A stretch of 64,000 nt of DNA from Crambe crambe (GCA_963924555.1 OZ004593.1:5390480-5454479); one strand, 5' to 3'. Numbered from the stretch's first letter, positions 32,001-53,626 are shown. Notes: a model not told the origin generated them from the sequence alone. Program-made: numbers and translations.

Positions 32001-32383
32001 ATTTTGGTATGAGTAGGAGTCTATATAGTTCCTACTATTACAGAATCAGTGGCCGTGCTATGTTGCCAATCAGATGGATGGCAAATGAGTGCTTTTATGG
32101 CAAGTTTTCAGAGAAAACGGACGTTTGGGCTTTTGGCGTCACAATGTGGGAAGTCTTCACATTTGCAAGGGAACAACCGTACCAAGATATGACTGATCAA
32201 GAAGTGATAGACGATGCCATCAAGGGTCCGGACAGAATGCTACTGCCGAAGCCTGAATGTTGTCCTCCCGAAGTGTATGAGGTGATGAAGAGATGTTGGA
32301 TAGATGAGCCAAGTGAGAGAGCTAGATTCAAAGACGCACATTCTCTGCTAGAAGCAATTTACAAGTTTGGAGATTTTCAATGA
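29022..32383 (+). CDS. Receptor C: receptor tyrosine kinase with two Ig domains and DDR-like kinase
   Basis: Exons 29022-29109, 29203-29736, 29790-30104, 30161-30475 and 30648-32383, all phase 1, give 995 residues. Signal peptide, jelly-roll-like domain (about 178 residues, ending LLSEIELCGS), two Ig domains, TTAT-repeat stalk, and a membrane segment (..IIIVIASVAGGLVVIILL..). A roughly 190-residue juxtamembrane region carries Tyr motifs NPLYASS, IYAQP, IYDDP and FYQEV. The kinase is at the C-terminus: Gly loop GVGQFGQV, VAVK lysine, EKEIKFMSRL, HRDLATRN, DFGMSRSLY, then the YYYRISGRAMLPIRWMA loop and WAFGVTMWE. The kinase most resembles discoidin domain receptors (IASGMKYL, GRAMLPIRWMA). All catalytic residues are present, so it is expected to be active. 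Stalk to C-terminus is one exon. Ligand unknown. Confidence 0.95.
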
Positions 32384-32709
32384 TATTTAAATACATTCTT
32401 TCAAAGGCTGCTTCTCTGTCTTTTTCTCTGTATCTCTATAGCTCTTGTTCATAAAATTATTTTTGATGACATGATTATCCCTTGCATCATAATAATACAT
32501 TTTTTGTTTCGTTTTTAGTGAAAACATTGTAAAAGTTAATGCGCGTGCGTAAAATTAGTGAGGCGGAAGTAGGTTAGGCTCAAAGTTCATAGGATGGATA
32601 ATAATTATCACAAGCCATCTGGCCATTCAGGAGTTATACGCGCTTGTCAGCTACTGTGTTGATCGATAAACAAACTGCTTGTGTTTCGTTCGGCGGCGTG
32701 AGATCTGGA

Positions 32710-42074
<9,365 letters not shown>

Positions 42075-42270
42075 AATATCTCTTTTGTTTTCAGCTGCTA
42101 ATTACAGCATTATTTTATGTATGCACCTAGCTGACTCTGTGTGATTACTGCCAAATCATAATTGTTTGTATCACCACTAATAAAGTTCAAAGGTTAAAAG
42201 ATGGTATTGCGCATGCGCAATACGTTTGCCTAGCTATTAAATTGGACAACAGAAAATAGATCGACCGACC

Positions 42271-44338
42271 ATGGCCACGAAGTAAGCATTAGCTAGCTAG
42301 CAGAGAAGAGTATGTTATAATGGATGAGGCAAACCAAAGTATTATAAATGCTTGGTTGATATAGGTTCCCAGCATCACTCATTTTGTCTCTGAGTATCTT
42401 CTTTCCTCTTAAGCTTATTGCTTCATCTCAAGGTATGCCAAGTAGCAGGATATTGTGTGACTTGATATACAAAAAGTGCCCCAGGCATTGGACCTAACAA
42501 TTTTGGCAAATGGACCTAATAAAAAATAATTCTCTATGTAGCCCTCACCTCCTGTGAGTCTCTTGAGAGGGTGTATTTATCAGCCATTAGCTATTTCTCG
42601 ACCAGTAATTGGAATTTTATTAACTACGTAGGTCATAGAAAGATGCTCCCTTGCCCACTTAGCTAAGCTTCCATGTTTGTTAGATGATCACAGGCCACTA
42701 GAATTCTTGATCTCTGTATTCACTAATAAATTTTGCATATTAGATAATGAGTTTAATAATGATTATTTCACACCTCATTACTCTGGAATGAAAGACAATA
42801 AATAAGTGCTACAGTAGCTAACCTATACTATATACTATTGGGACCAGCTGCATACGTAGAGAGGTTGTTTTCTCTTATGAAGTAGCAATCTTCTGGATCT
42901 TATAGAAGTGGCACTAAAGATGTATCATAATTATTATTCACCTTTGCATGCAGTCTATCCTGAGCAATACTCATTTCATACTGGTATTTCAGTGAATGGA
43001 TCATCTCCAACTGGAAACTGTTTAAATGTCACAGTTGGCACAGTAACAACCTGTGTGCAACCAACCTCGTGTTCTGTTTGATGGACGTGTTCCCACACTC
43101 ACTGGACTAGATGGTGACATGTGGGCAAGTCAACTACTCACAATACAAACAGGAGATGCCTCAACAGATATCACCTTTGACTTCACTGATACCCACAGCT
43201 ATGACAGAGTAGAGAGGGTTGAAGTGGTAATGTTTAACTGTCCACAGTGGGGGATAGCATCTTCTGCCATTATTGCCTTAGGTGCATCTTCTAGAAATGC
43301 ATGGGCTGGATTTAGCACTCTTCAGAGAGTCAATTTATATCCCCTCACTTCTTGTGACTCCTTCACAAGAGTGTGCTTAGCCACCAACACCTCTCTGCCC
43401 ATACTCACTCTACAATTCATTCAGGATTCTGACTGGGTGCATCTTGCTGAGGTGGCCTTCTATGCCAGAGGCTCCACCTGTCCCGCATCTAATCTAAAAC
43501 ACCACCACTGGACACAATGCTGCCAACTACTCAGTCTCTAATGGGGAGATCTATATACAAAGGGTGGTAAGGGTTAATCAGATGTACAAAATTAGCATGC
43601 ATTAGTGAAGTATTCATATTTTTTTTTGGTGCCTGTGATTGGTCCAGATATAGCTCTAGTCTTGTGAGCAAATATTTTGGTGGGGATATCATAATTATTA
43701 TTATGCCACATAGCTAGCTAATAATAGAGCCAATCCAATTTTATGTACTAAAATATGTAGATCACTTATTCTGTGGAGGTTAGCTATTATCGGCTGCTAG
43801 TGTAACTATAGCGAGCTACATAGAGAAATCCATTGCATGAAACACAATGGCATGCATTTCAGTGTTCCATTGCATTTCATAGCATTCTAGCTATTCTCCA
43901 TTTATGTTCCACAGCAGCTTATCATCATGAGATGAAGTTAATATGTCTGTGTGTGAAATTAGCTATCGATTTTATATTGAATGAATGCATGAATAATGAT
44001 TCAATATCATCATCCTATCAGTTGTTGTCACTGCCATCACCACAGCCCTGCTGGCCACAGTCATCTTTTTGCTGGTGCAGATTGCTATCTGCAAGTGCTA
44101 TACAAAGTCCAGTCCTGGAGGAACTGGGAAAAGAGGAGGGGAGAGGGAGGGGGAGGAGGAGGAGGAGGAGGAGGAGGAGGAGGTGTATGAGGAGATGGGT
44201 GGGGATGAGGGAGGTGTGGCTGTGATTATTGGTAGTAATAAAGCAAATGATCCCACGCACATGGAAATTGGAGATCGAGGAGATACCATTGAACTATTAA
44301 GGAGGAATAAGGCATATGATACTTTCATTGAAAAATAA
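42271..44338 (+). pseudogene. Receptor E: short membrane receptor with two offsetting frameshifts
   Basis: Exon 1 is 42271-42281 (M-A-T-K start). Exon 2 is 42365-42432 and completes a signal peptide (FPASLILSLSIFFPLKLIAS). Exon 3 begins at 42993 (acceptor TTTCAG) or 42954. Exon 4 is 44022-44338, with a membrane segment, ICKC, and a tail rich in Glu from a GAG repeat with YEEM. In exon 3 a 2-base loss near 43067, relative to copies F and G, shifts the frame. A second shift near 43490 returns it to the original frame, just before a Pro/Thr linker (TPPLDTMLPTTQS). The domain between (LTGLDGDMWASQLL to WVHLAEVAFY) is otherwise well kept. A donor GTAAGG follows at about 43567. It is either a young pseudogene or carries sequencing errors. 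Confidence 0.75.
42543..42612 (+). pseudogene. Stray fragment of an E/F/G-type domain exon inside intron 2 of E
   Basis: CTCACCTCCTGTGAGTCTCT and the following bases match the LTSCESLVRV region of exon 3 in copies F (48739) and G (63438). About 70 bases are recognisable. The fragment has no splice sites of its own and lies between E exons 2 and 3, so it looks like the remains of a deleted or unequally exchanged gene copy. Confidence 0.75.
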
Positions 44339-44674
44339 TGTTTTGGACTTTTGATCATCAGTTTCAATAGCTGAGGCAGCCTAGCTAGGTAACAGGCCAC
44401 TAGCTCATGTTTTCAAAGTGCTAGCTATAGTTTTAAGGCTTATTTGCATGAAATGATATTAGAGTTTCAAACATGACAGGAAACAGTTGTAACCAACTTG
44501 CTTATCTTTAGAATTAATTTTGCCCATTTGGGGCCGTGGGATCCCCGGGCCCCCAGTCAATTATGGCTTATGGTTAACGCGCAGTAGCAGCACTGTTGCA
44601 GCACTGTTGCAGCACTATCTCTTAGCAAGCCTAAAACTTGACAGACAGACTGTGACGTGCATAGCTTCTTCAAG

Positions 44675-45744
44675 ATGCCGACAGATCATGAGGTAAGATA
44701 ATAGCTAAGTCTACAAGTCAAGATTATTAACTAGGAATGGATGCTGGGCTGACACGCTCTAGCTCACTTTATTGGGGGTGGCCAGGTAGGCGCGTAGCCA
44801 GGGAGGGGCTGGCTCAGGGCCCCCTAGCCCTTTGAGCTGCACCGGATGTGTAAATAGCTAGCTTATTAACAGACCAAGATCTATCGATCTACTTACAAAT
44901 AATTTCTCCCAGATCTACCAAGCTCAAATAGAGCTAAACTGTAAAAACTACGCTTGTTTTTACTTCTGCTAACGCTATACATAGCTATTAGTTCAAAGGT
45001 GGGCTGACTAGGACTGTAAGCTTATCAACCACAAGTTATCAACTGCATTAGCTATAGCTATGTCTCAAGAAAGTACCAACATTCTTAACTAGATCTTGGT
45101 TTAACAGTTTTGCATCAAGTGGGCCAAAAAGGGTGTGGTTAGGGGAAATGGGCGTGGCTGGACAAAAATCTTGTGCAAGCACCCCTATGATAAAATCATA
45201 ATTATGCTAAATAAAAAGGCCATGTAGTGTTAGTCTGTACTTTTACTTATAGCAGTTTCAGTGAACAAATATCAAAATTATGCTGCCTTCAATAATAATC
45301 CCTACATCACTGCCTCCCACCAAGCTGCTTTAATTGTTCATGTCAGTGTAAAAGTTCTGCTTGGTTTTTAGGCAGTGATGTAGGGATTATTATTGAAAGC
45401 AGCATAATTTTGATGTTTGTTCACTTCCTTTCACTTGTTTGTTTACTTTTTATATGACCTCATTTTTTATTTAGAGAGGCTAGCTAGCTAGCTAGCTAGG
45501 TACTGGTTGGCACGCGTGTACATGCATGTGATCGTGACAGACGCTCGCACGTGACAAATGACGTCATTAATTTCAAAATGGCTGACAGTATTGTTTGTAA
45601 TGAAAAGTCATTCGATATGACTGATTATTTTGGAGGAAAACTGTGTGAATAACGATGGTAAAAGCACACTGTGTGATTATAACTGCACAAGTTGATATAA
45701 ATTCGATTGTCGTATGTGAAAGGATCAGCCGTCAAAGAAGATGG

Positions 45745-45776
<32 letters not shown>

Positions 45777-47244
45777 GAATCATTAGATTTAGAAGACGGT
45801 TGGTGCCGATTATTAACGTTGTTCTGGAGGAGTTTGAGCAGACATATCATCATCTTCTGCATTGTTTTCCAGATGTAAGAAGTTTAGTTGAGCCTGTAGC
45901 AAGAATAGAAGAGATACAGAGAGTACAGTTTGTATCGTTCTAATGAGAGAAGCCACGCCCATTCCATACTTAGAGAGTGCTACCGCACTCTCTGATTAGC
46001 TAGCTAAATAAACGTCTCTTTTGCAGTTCATTTAGGTTCAGTTCATCTGTCCTTCTGATAAATTGTCATGTGTCTAATTAGACTTCACAGGGGTGTATCC
46101 ACCACTCTGGTTGGTCCGGTTTTCACCAGACCACTTTTATTATCCAATTAATAATTATAATTTCATCCCATGCCTGCAGAGTTAGCTAAGTGATTATATG
46201 AACCTTATTAGCATCCTTCTGATAAGTGGGTAAAGGGTATGGTGATCCCACGCACAAGCACACCGGGCCACTCAAAATTCTGTGGATACACCCCTGCTTC
46301 ATGTCTGGAATTATTAGAGGGCTGTAGCCCCTGGTTCATATGCCTATGTGTTGTGAGCATTTAGCTAATAATAATCATGAGTTAGCTGCCACAGCAAGTA
46401 CACTCATTTTTATATTAGGTCAAACCAATTAAATTTCCTGTTTCTCATCAGCTCCCTCATTGATTTTCAAAATACAAACATTCCAGTAAACTCATTGGAT
46501 AGCTGCATAAGTTAGTGGAACAAAAATATGCTCTTCTTTAATGGCACAGCTTTAAGTTAGCTAGCTATTAAGGTAGGTGGGGGCAACTCCGGACAAACTT
46601 TCAATTGGGAAGGATAACTTCGAAATGGAAGCAGCTATGATCGAGCAGCAAAGTTCAAGAAGAAGCTAAATTCAAGGCCCCAAACAGTTATTATTTTAGC
46701 ACTTACTCTTATGAAGTTATCGGGCAAAATTCATAGCTAGTATAAAATGGCAGTTTGGGGTAATCCCGGAGACTACTGGTAGAAATCTCTGATAGAGCTA
46801 GCTAGCAAGCCAATATGAATAATTTTAGAGAGAGGTGACTTTGGTTTGTCTGATACACATGCACTTTTTCCTTGCGCTCTCTTGATGTTCAACCAGGCCT
46901 GCTTGAAATGCACGAGATCATGACGTAAGGTTTCATCGATTTTGGGGCACGATGCAGTCCAGAACGGTGGAAGAAGAGTTTAGCTAACCATGCATTTAAA
47001 CAAGTAGCAGTTATAGTTACTGCAGATATAAAGACTGCCTCTCAATCTTTGTAGTTTCTGAAAAAAAGTTGAAAGTCCGAAGTTACCCCATATCCGGAGA
47101 TTCCCCCGCCTACCTTAAAATATAACTTCCAAATGTTAGTTAATGCAGCTCGTGTTCTTGTTTTTGTTTTCGCATTAATTTTGTGATGAGAATCAGGAAA
47201 TTTAATTGGTTTGGCCAAAAACTGCCATGTTAGGAACAGTTTAA

Positions 47245-47280
<36 letters not shown>

Positions 47281-49596
47281 TGCACGCACTGTGTAATATA
47301 CACACACAATATTCCAACAATGCTGCAATTTTTTTTTGGAGTACTGTAGCTAGTGAGAATTACAATGGAACCTCCAAATAATGGACCACATGTGACCCAT
47401 CCTTTTCTCCTTTGAAGAGAGCCTCTTTTGGAGTACTTTAGATTGTTCTTTGTTGAGAGCTTATTGAAGTTACCACTGTATTCCTATTTGTGATCAGGGA
47501 TTCTGTCACAACTATGGGCTGGCAGGCCTGGGAGGAAAACTAGAAACTCTGAAACAGAATCTTGTTGTACTTGCCACATAAAAATCTTTCTAGTACTACA
47601 GCCAACTGAATATACACATGCACATGCATGAAAGCAAGTTTTAGTGGCCCTCAATTGGTCTGTGCTTCACACAAGAAACTAGAGCTCATAGGGTTCAATG
47701 CCCCACTGTAAAGTGTCTGGTTGAAGCATTAATATTACTAGGGAGGGCACTAGCCTACGTTGTTCAGCTCCCAATTTGGTAAGGATCATTAACTTTAACA
47801 CGTAATTAATTATTTTTAAACTATCATTGCACATGCAATCTATATCTGGCTCCAGCAGGATTGAATTAACCAATGCCTTGGAGGCAGAGTCAGCAAGAAA
47901 ACATGCATTCAAGCCACCAAGAGAGTGTTCTTTATGCTATCAGCGTTATGGCTTCAAGAAAATGTTGAATAAGCGTGTATTTTACAAGTTTTCAAATTTT
48001 TCTACCACAGACATATAGAATGAATCCAAACCGATTGCTTAACCCCTTGCTGCGCATGTGCAGCGCCTGCGGGGCAAATATGTAGTGGTATACAGTAACT
48101 GGGACCCTATACCTTTCCAAGACCAAAAGAATTATAGATCACACCCAAGGGCCCAATAGATGTTCATGCTTTGCATTATTTAAACACATTAGGAATACGA
48201 TTTCAAAGCAGCACTCATTTTGAGTGTCTTCATTCCTCTTGTCTCATCTCAAGGTATGCACTTCAAGTAGCTAGCTATGATAACAGATACATAATACTTT
48301 AAGTTAGCTACAAAATACCATGATGTAAATCTCTCCTCTCCAGTAGCCTATCCTGAATGCTACACATTTCTCACTGGTACATCAGTGAATGGATCATCTC
48401 CTACTGGAAACTGTTCTAATGTTAGTATGGATGGCACAAGGACAACCTGTCTGCAACCAACCTCCAGTGTTCTGTTTGATGGGCATGTCCCCACACTCAC
48501 TGGACTAGATGGTGACATGTGGGCAAGTCAACTGCTCACAATACAAACAATGCAATCCTTGACTAATGTCATCTTTGACTTCACTGATACACCAGGCTAT
48601 GTTGGGATACAGAGAGTTGAGGTGGTGATGTTCAACTGTCCACAGTGGGGGGTGGCATCTACTACCATTGCCCTTTTAGGGGCCATTGCTAGAGATCAGG
48701 TCTTCAACACTTTTGCTTCAACCTCTTTTAGTTCCCTCACCTCCTGTGAGTCTCTTGTGAGAGTGTGTTTATTAGCCTCCGTTTCTCGATCACTAATTAA
48801 TCTACAATTCACCCTTGACCAGGACTCTGACTGGGTGCACCTTGCTGAGGTGACCTTCTATGGTGGAAATTCCATCTGTCCACCAAACGCCATCCTCAAT
48901 CCACCTACGATACCACCACCAGATATAACTTCAACCACTTCCCATGGTACACCACCATCCAATATAACAACTTTGATGGGCTCCATTAAGACATCGAATA
49001 GTAAGTGCATTATGCATGGTTAGGGTGAGGCTTCAGCCTCAATATCCTCATTGTGACCATAATTCAGCTACGTAGCCTATGACCCTATGTCTGCTAGTTA
49101 TGTGAGTACAAACTGTGCAGGTGTGCATGCATGCAGCTGTCTTATTCGCTTCATTTATAATGTTAGCTATAATAATGGCTGTAGCTATGTATATGGTATT
49201 CCCTATTTTAAAATGTACTGTCACTAGCTCTTATATAGTCATTTATACTCTGTAGACTTTGTCCCTACCACAAGTTCTCCCCTGTCTGAAGTCTGTGAAT
49301 GTTCTAGCACTCCAGCCATCTTGTCAGCTGTCATTGCAGTCATTGTCACAGCTCTACTGGGCACAGTCATCTTTGTGGTGGTGCAGGTTGTCATCTGCAA
49401 GTGCCATCCAAAGTTCAGACCTGGAGGGACTGAGATAGGAGCCTCAGCAGGAGGGGAAGGGCGGGAGTATGAGCAGGTTGATGTGGGAGGTGTAGCTATG
49501 AGGGGTGGCAATGATGCTACGTACATGGAGGTTGGAGAGCAAGGAGGTATCACCATTGAACTTAAGGAGAATGAAGCATATGGCACTTACACTTAG
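44675..49596 (+). CDS. Receptor F: intact short single-pass receptor with one jelly-roll-like domain
   Basis: Exons 44675-44692 (M-P-T-D-H-E), 48193-48253, 48386-49000 and 49256-49596, giving 344 residues. An upstream acceptor at 48347 would add 13 residues. Signal peptide FKAALILSVFIPLVSS. An ectodomain of about 190 residues has Cys pairs and the closing strand DSDWVHLAEVTFYG, a pattern like F5/8 (discoidin) domains. Then a Pro/Thr linker, a membrane segment (ILSAVIAVIVTALLGTVIFV), CKC, and a tail with YEQV, YMEV and YGTY. The first intron is 3.5 kb and holds several small transposons. Exon 1 and the long intron recur in copy G at 60192. The remote first exon is inferred from its identical copy and from phase. 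Ligand unknown. Confidence 0.8.
45261..45424. repeat. Long near-perfect inverted repeat, 55-bp arms
   Basis: 45261-45315 (GTGAACAAATATCAAAATTA onward to CACTGCCT) pairs with 45370-45424 with only a few mismatches. The loop is 54 bases. It could fold as an RNA hairpin or be a small fold-back transposon. No equivalent was seen in the G block. Confidence 0.8.
46088..46296. mobile_element. Small inverted-repeat element with visible empty site
   Basis: The ends are CAGGGGTGTATCCAC and its complement GTGGATACACCCCTG. The direct repeat CTTCA is at 46083-46087 and 46297-46301. The duplicated block upstream of G reads TTCACTTCATGTCTGG near 60674 with a single CTTCA and no element, so this is a clean insertion after the block duplication or a loss in the other copy. 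No coding capacity. Confidence 0.85.
46568..47118. mobile_element. TTAA-flanked small DNA element (piggyBac-type footprint)
   Basis: Left TTAAGGTAGGTGGGGGCAAC and right complement ..CCCCCGCCTACCTTAA form inverted ends. TTAA at both outer edges is the target signature of piggyBac-type elements. About 551 bp with no transposase. A left-truncated copy lies at 60840-61270. Confidence 0.75.
47247..47277 (+). repeat. CA microsatellite
   Basis: About 15 CA units. The paralogous site upstream of G is expanded and interrupted (61605-61990). Confidence 0.95.
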
Positions 49597-49885
49597 CTAA
49601 TTAATAGCTTATCTCGTGTGTCAATTTTTACAAGTTGGATATTGATAGCTAGCTAGATCTCTAGCTAACAAGACTGTATGGCTACGTAGATAAATTACTA
49701 TTAGCTTATGCACACACACAATACTTGTTCTATGATATGTAACTAACTGACAAGATCATGTCAGTGTTGAATGCTCAAACAGATGAAGACACATCTCTTA
49801 TCTCTTAACAAACACATAGATAGGTAGGTATAAGTCACACCATCCTGTACATGTAAAAAGAGGGGTCATTAAATAATAGTTAGAC

Positions 49886-49972
49886 AACGAGACCAAGGGA
49901 TCTACGGTCTATTTAGAAACCTGAGAGCCCTGGGCTGTAGCGTCCCGAGCGCAGCGAGGGCGCTACTAAGGG
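49886..49972. repeat. Left half of the dispersed inverted repeat of 28220
   Basis: Matches 28222-28309 almost base for base, then stops at ..GCTACTAAGGG where transposon terminal sequence begins. Its right half is not found across the P-like element. A copy of the neighbouring small element follows at 58781. Confidence 0.8.
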
Positions 49973-49977
49973 GAGTA

Positions 49978-50069
49978 TCTAAAACACGGACCGGACCGGA
50001 CCGACGGACCGGCGCGCACCGGAAGCATGCCGCGGCCGCGCGCGGGTACCGAATGTAGTGCGCATGGGC
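49978..50069. mobile_element. Extra copy of a P-like terminal sequence outside the main element
   Basis: CTAAAACACGGACCGGACCG at about 49979 repeats the terminus of the element that starts at 50078, but continues into different GC-rich sequence (GCGCGC, CCGCGGCCGC). No matching right end was seen on the far side. It is probably the remains of an earlier related element into which the second one inserted. Confidence 0.6.
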
Positions 50070-50816
50070 ATTGCATGGGTCTGACTAAAACACGGACCGG
50101 ACCGGACCACCGGTCCACCATAGATAATATAGTACTGCCGTGGATGTGAAACGCATGCGTATACGAATGATATACGGTGATTTATAGAAACCGTCATTGC
50201 AACGCTTGACAACGGTCGTGTTGGCTGCATTGCGGATGTGTTTTGTTGTTTTGACCGTTCCTTTTCCCCACCTTTGCATATTTAGTGTACGGAAATTAGC
50301 AGTGATGTATCGGGTAAGTAATTGCTAGCTATTTTATTGGTAAAATTTGTATTAAACGCTTGGAAAAGGTGCTATAATTTGTCTACTGTAGTAGAAACAA
50401 CTTTGTGTGAGATTATTTTCCAGCAGCACAATTTATGCACTGAAAAGATTTTCTCTGTACCTTCAAGATACTTTTATATATTGGGAGAATGTGAAAGTAG
50501 AACCACATGCATATATATATGTTCATAAATAGATAATTTATGCTGTAAAAGGTCTCCTACTTTGTGTGAGATTTTCTCTAACACTGTTTGCAAGAATTGC
50601 TAGAACTTATTATGTACATACAGTCTGTGAACTAGTACACCGGGAGAATGTGAAAGTTTATTTGAATAAGCTTTGTAGAATAAGTTTTAGAGGTATACAC
50701 ATTTGGTTTAGCTACATAATTCTGGAAATTATTGTGAGTATGAGTATATTGCCCCGGGCTAAAGTAGCTATAAAAGGTTGTTAAAACTTTATCACTATAT
50801 ATATACAGTAATAATT

Positions 50817-53559
50817 ATGGAAGCAATACCATCACAATATCACAAAAAGCGAAGGAAAGGGGCTCGGTCCAAGATAGACCGAAGGAAAAATTGTGATAGG
50901 CTTCGGTCACAAGCTGGCAAAACCAATCCACCCACAAATTTCTTACCAACTTCCCTACCTAACCAGTGGCAAGTGCATGCTGATGAGAGCAGCACAGAAT
51001 ATTACAAGATCATGCATGACACAACGATCCAAGTGGGTCCATCAGTGATCATCAGACAAGATTGTTCTTGGGATGTCTTTCTCTATAAAAGGAAAATAAG
51101 TCAAACCAGTCCAGCACTTTCCAGATTTCCTCCACTTTTGACTTCCTCTGATACAGTTATAGACCTGATCCACTCTGTAGATGAATTAACTATTTGTCCA
51201 GGAAATCCTGAGGAAAAATTTATCAATGTATGCAAAAAGAAGGGAGGAAGTGTGAAAGGAAAGAGAGGATTTGGTCCAACAGTTGGCTACATTGACAACA
51301 CTCAAACCTGCACTGTACGCAGTACTAACTGTGACATTATATCCACAAATACTATGAGATGTAAGTCATGTAGCTCCCTTCGAAGTACGCTGAAATCTTC
51401 CATATCTCGTCAAAAAGATGAGAATAATGAGGATTGCACGGCAGCAGACAGTCACACCACATACTCTAACCTTTCATCCGAACAGAAAGACACGAGACTG
51501 AGAAATCTCCATCTTTCTCTCAAATCGGCCAGACAACAGAACACAGTTTTGAAAGCCAAAATTGCTGGACTCATCCAAGATCAAGCTGTTCCACTTCAGG
51601 CAGAAGATGCTACTGATATTGGTGCAATTATGAGGGATGTTCAACCACTAGTGGAGGCAAATTTTCCATCCAACACACCACAAAGAATCTTTTGGGAACA
51701 GCAAGTGCTATACAATGGCCTTAAAGATAAGAGGCAAATGAGGTGGCATCCTCTTTTGGTCAGGTTTGCACTCAACTTGAAATACCTCTCCACTTCAGCT
51801 TACAAAGCCATGCGTCAGAGTGGTATCATTAGCCTTCCTAGCGAACGAACATTATCTGATTATACACACTGGTCCACACCCCATAATGGAGTTCAGTTAG
51901 AATTCATAGAGGAATTCATCAGAATGCTGGATACTGCACCTTGCAACCAAAACCACTGCACACTATCAATGGATGAAATGAAAATAAAGAGTGGATTGGT
52001 CTTCAACAAGCATAGTGGAATGTTAGTAGGCTTCATTGATTTAGGTAGGGCAAATCATGACATAGAATTGCTGGTTAGTGGAAAGAACGTTGGAAAACAA
52101 CTTGCTGACCATGTCTTTGTTTTCATGGCAAGATCAGTCTTCAAGCCATCGTTGTCGATGCCAATAGCTCATTATTTCAGTTTGAATCTCAAAGTTATAC
52201 CTATATTCTTGACTCATACAGCTATACAGCTATAATGATTTCACATGCATGCATAATTATGTTATCTTAAATTGTTTTGTGAATGAAATACCAGGTGAGA
52301 GGATATTTCCATTGGTATGGGAGGCCATTGAAGCACTTGAACTGTATAATATCCCAGTCGTATCATTGACCAGTGATGGGGCCAAATCAAATCGAAGATT
52401 TTATCGCATGTGTCAGAAAAGAAAGACTGATTTGCCATTCAAATCCATCAACCCGTACAGAGATGGTCATGGATTGTACTTCTTCTGTGATGTGCCACAC
52501 CTCCTGAAAACAACCCGGAATTATTTTAGCAATTCTTTCTCTCATTCCTGTAGTAGAAAGATGCAAGTGAGTAACGTACATGGATAATATAAATCTTATC
52601 ATTATTTTATCAACTTATAGAAAAATGGACAGGACATTTCATGGAAATCAATCGAGCACCTCTACCTTAGTGAAAATACCACAAACACACCAGGTGTTAG
52701 GATATGTTCAAAACTTACAAGAGACCATGTGTGGTTAACATCATATACAAGAATGAGGGTTTACTTGGCAGCCCAAGTTAGTTGATAACAATTGCAATTA
52801 TTATAACTATTATAATTAATTGCTATAATAGGTGATGAGTGAAAGCGTAGCATGTGCATTGGAGATGATTAGCAGGGAGAAAACTAGGGAAACGCGAAAG
52901 TTTATTAGGATGATTGATATATTCTTTGATTGTCTGAATGTTAGGGGTCCTAAAGTGGCTCTATTGAAAAGGAAGGACAATTTAAAGCCGTATACTAGCC
53001 CTATAGATGAGAGATTTAAGGTATAGTAAAAATATATATAACTCAATATTGAATGTACAGATTCAATTCTTAATAGTGGCTGAAAGAAGATTTTATTGCT
53101 TACTTGAATGAATGGGAGAATGGGGTCAAAACCTTGCCTCTAAGTAAAAAAGAACAACAGAGACGATGTTTGAGTAGAGAAACATTGGAAGGAATGAAGA
53201 TTACCAGTAAGATTATGAGTGTAATCCATGTAGCTATAATAATTATATCATCATTATTATAATGTATAGTCAGTTCATTTACTGAATTGGGGCCTCAATT
53301 GTTGCAATTGGATGGAGTGAAATACTTGCTGAGTGAAGTTTTTTCTCAGGACCCACTCGAAAGGTATTTCAGCAGGCAGCGTCATCGAGGTGGAAGCTGT
53401 GACAATCCGACTGCTTACCTCATCCCATATAATGCATCAACCCTAGTGCAGCAGAAATCAATCTACAGTGACCTAAAAACAATGAATGTGCAAAAGGAAG
53501 ATGAGAAAGATATCCAGTCGGTCTCTGAACCACTTCGAAAAAGGTCAAGAAAATCCTGA
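50817..53559 (+). CDS. P-element/THAP9-like transposase
   Basis: Exons 50817-52179, 52295-52566, 52621-52776, 52832-53020, 53077-53206 and 53270-53559. Phases match at all five junctions, giving 799 residues without a stop. It cuts and inserts the element that carries it. The RNase-H-like catalytic residues can be placed by family: Asp in SMDEMKIKSG, Asp in SLTSDGAKSN, and Glu in SQDPLERYFSRQRHRGG, which is followed by DNPTA as in P and THAP9 proteins. The N-terminus is basic (KKRRKGARSK) with no clear THAP zinc finger. A Cys cluster (TNCDI..MRCKSCSSLR) precedes a coiled-coil-like stretch and may bind DNA. The start is the first ATG after an acceptor. A few residues of the exon 1/2 junction are less sure. 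Confidence 0.9.
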
Positions 53560-53626
53560 CAATTCGACCTTTACTTGGCAAATTATACATCAGCATTTTA
53601 CAATGATTGGTGCATGGCTGATACAT

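Larger units (their letters stand above)
44710..48192 (+). other. First intron of receptor F
   Basis: Contains a long hairpin (45261-45424), a weak frame at 45707-45943 with an Asp run that I do not call a gene, two inverted-repeat elements (46088-46296 and 46568-47118) and a CA microsatellite (47247-47277). Most of the rest is matched by 60220-62900 upstream of copy G, so it predates that duplication. Confidence 0.6.

Noticed and set aside
44018..44400. Minus-strand frames opposite the GAG repeat in receptor E
   Set aside because: Low-complexity shadows of the membrane/tail exon on the plus strand.
45577..45943. Small frames starting MADSIVCNEKS and one with an Asp run (45707)
   Set aside because: The two are in different frames and separated by stops. 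There is no splice pattern, recognised family or partner in the duplicated G block, so a decayed element is possible but unsupported.
49979..50279. Minus-strand frames in the transposon terminus
   Set aside because: They translate GC-rich terminal repeats and recur only because the repeat recurs.
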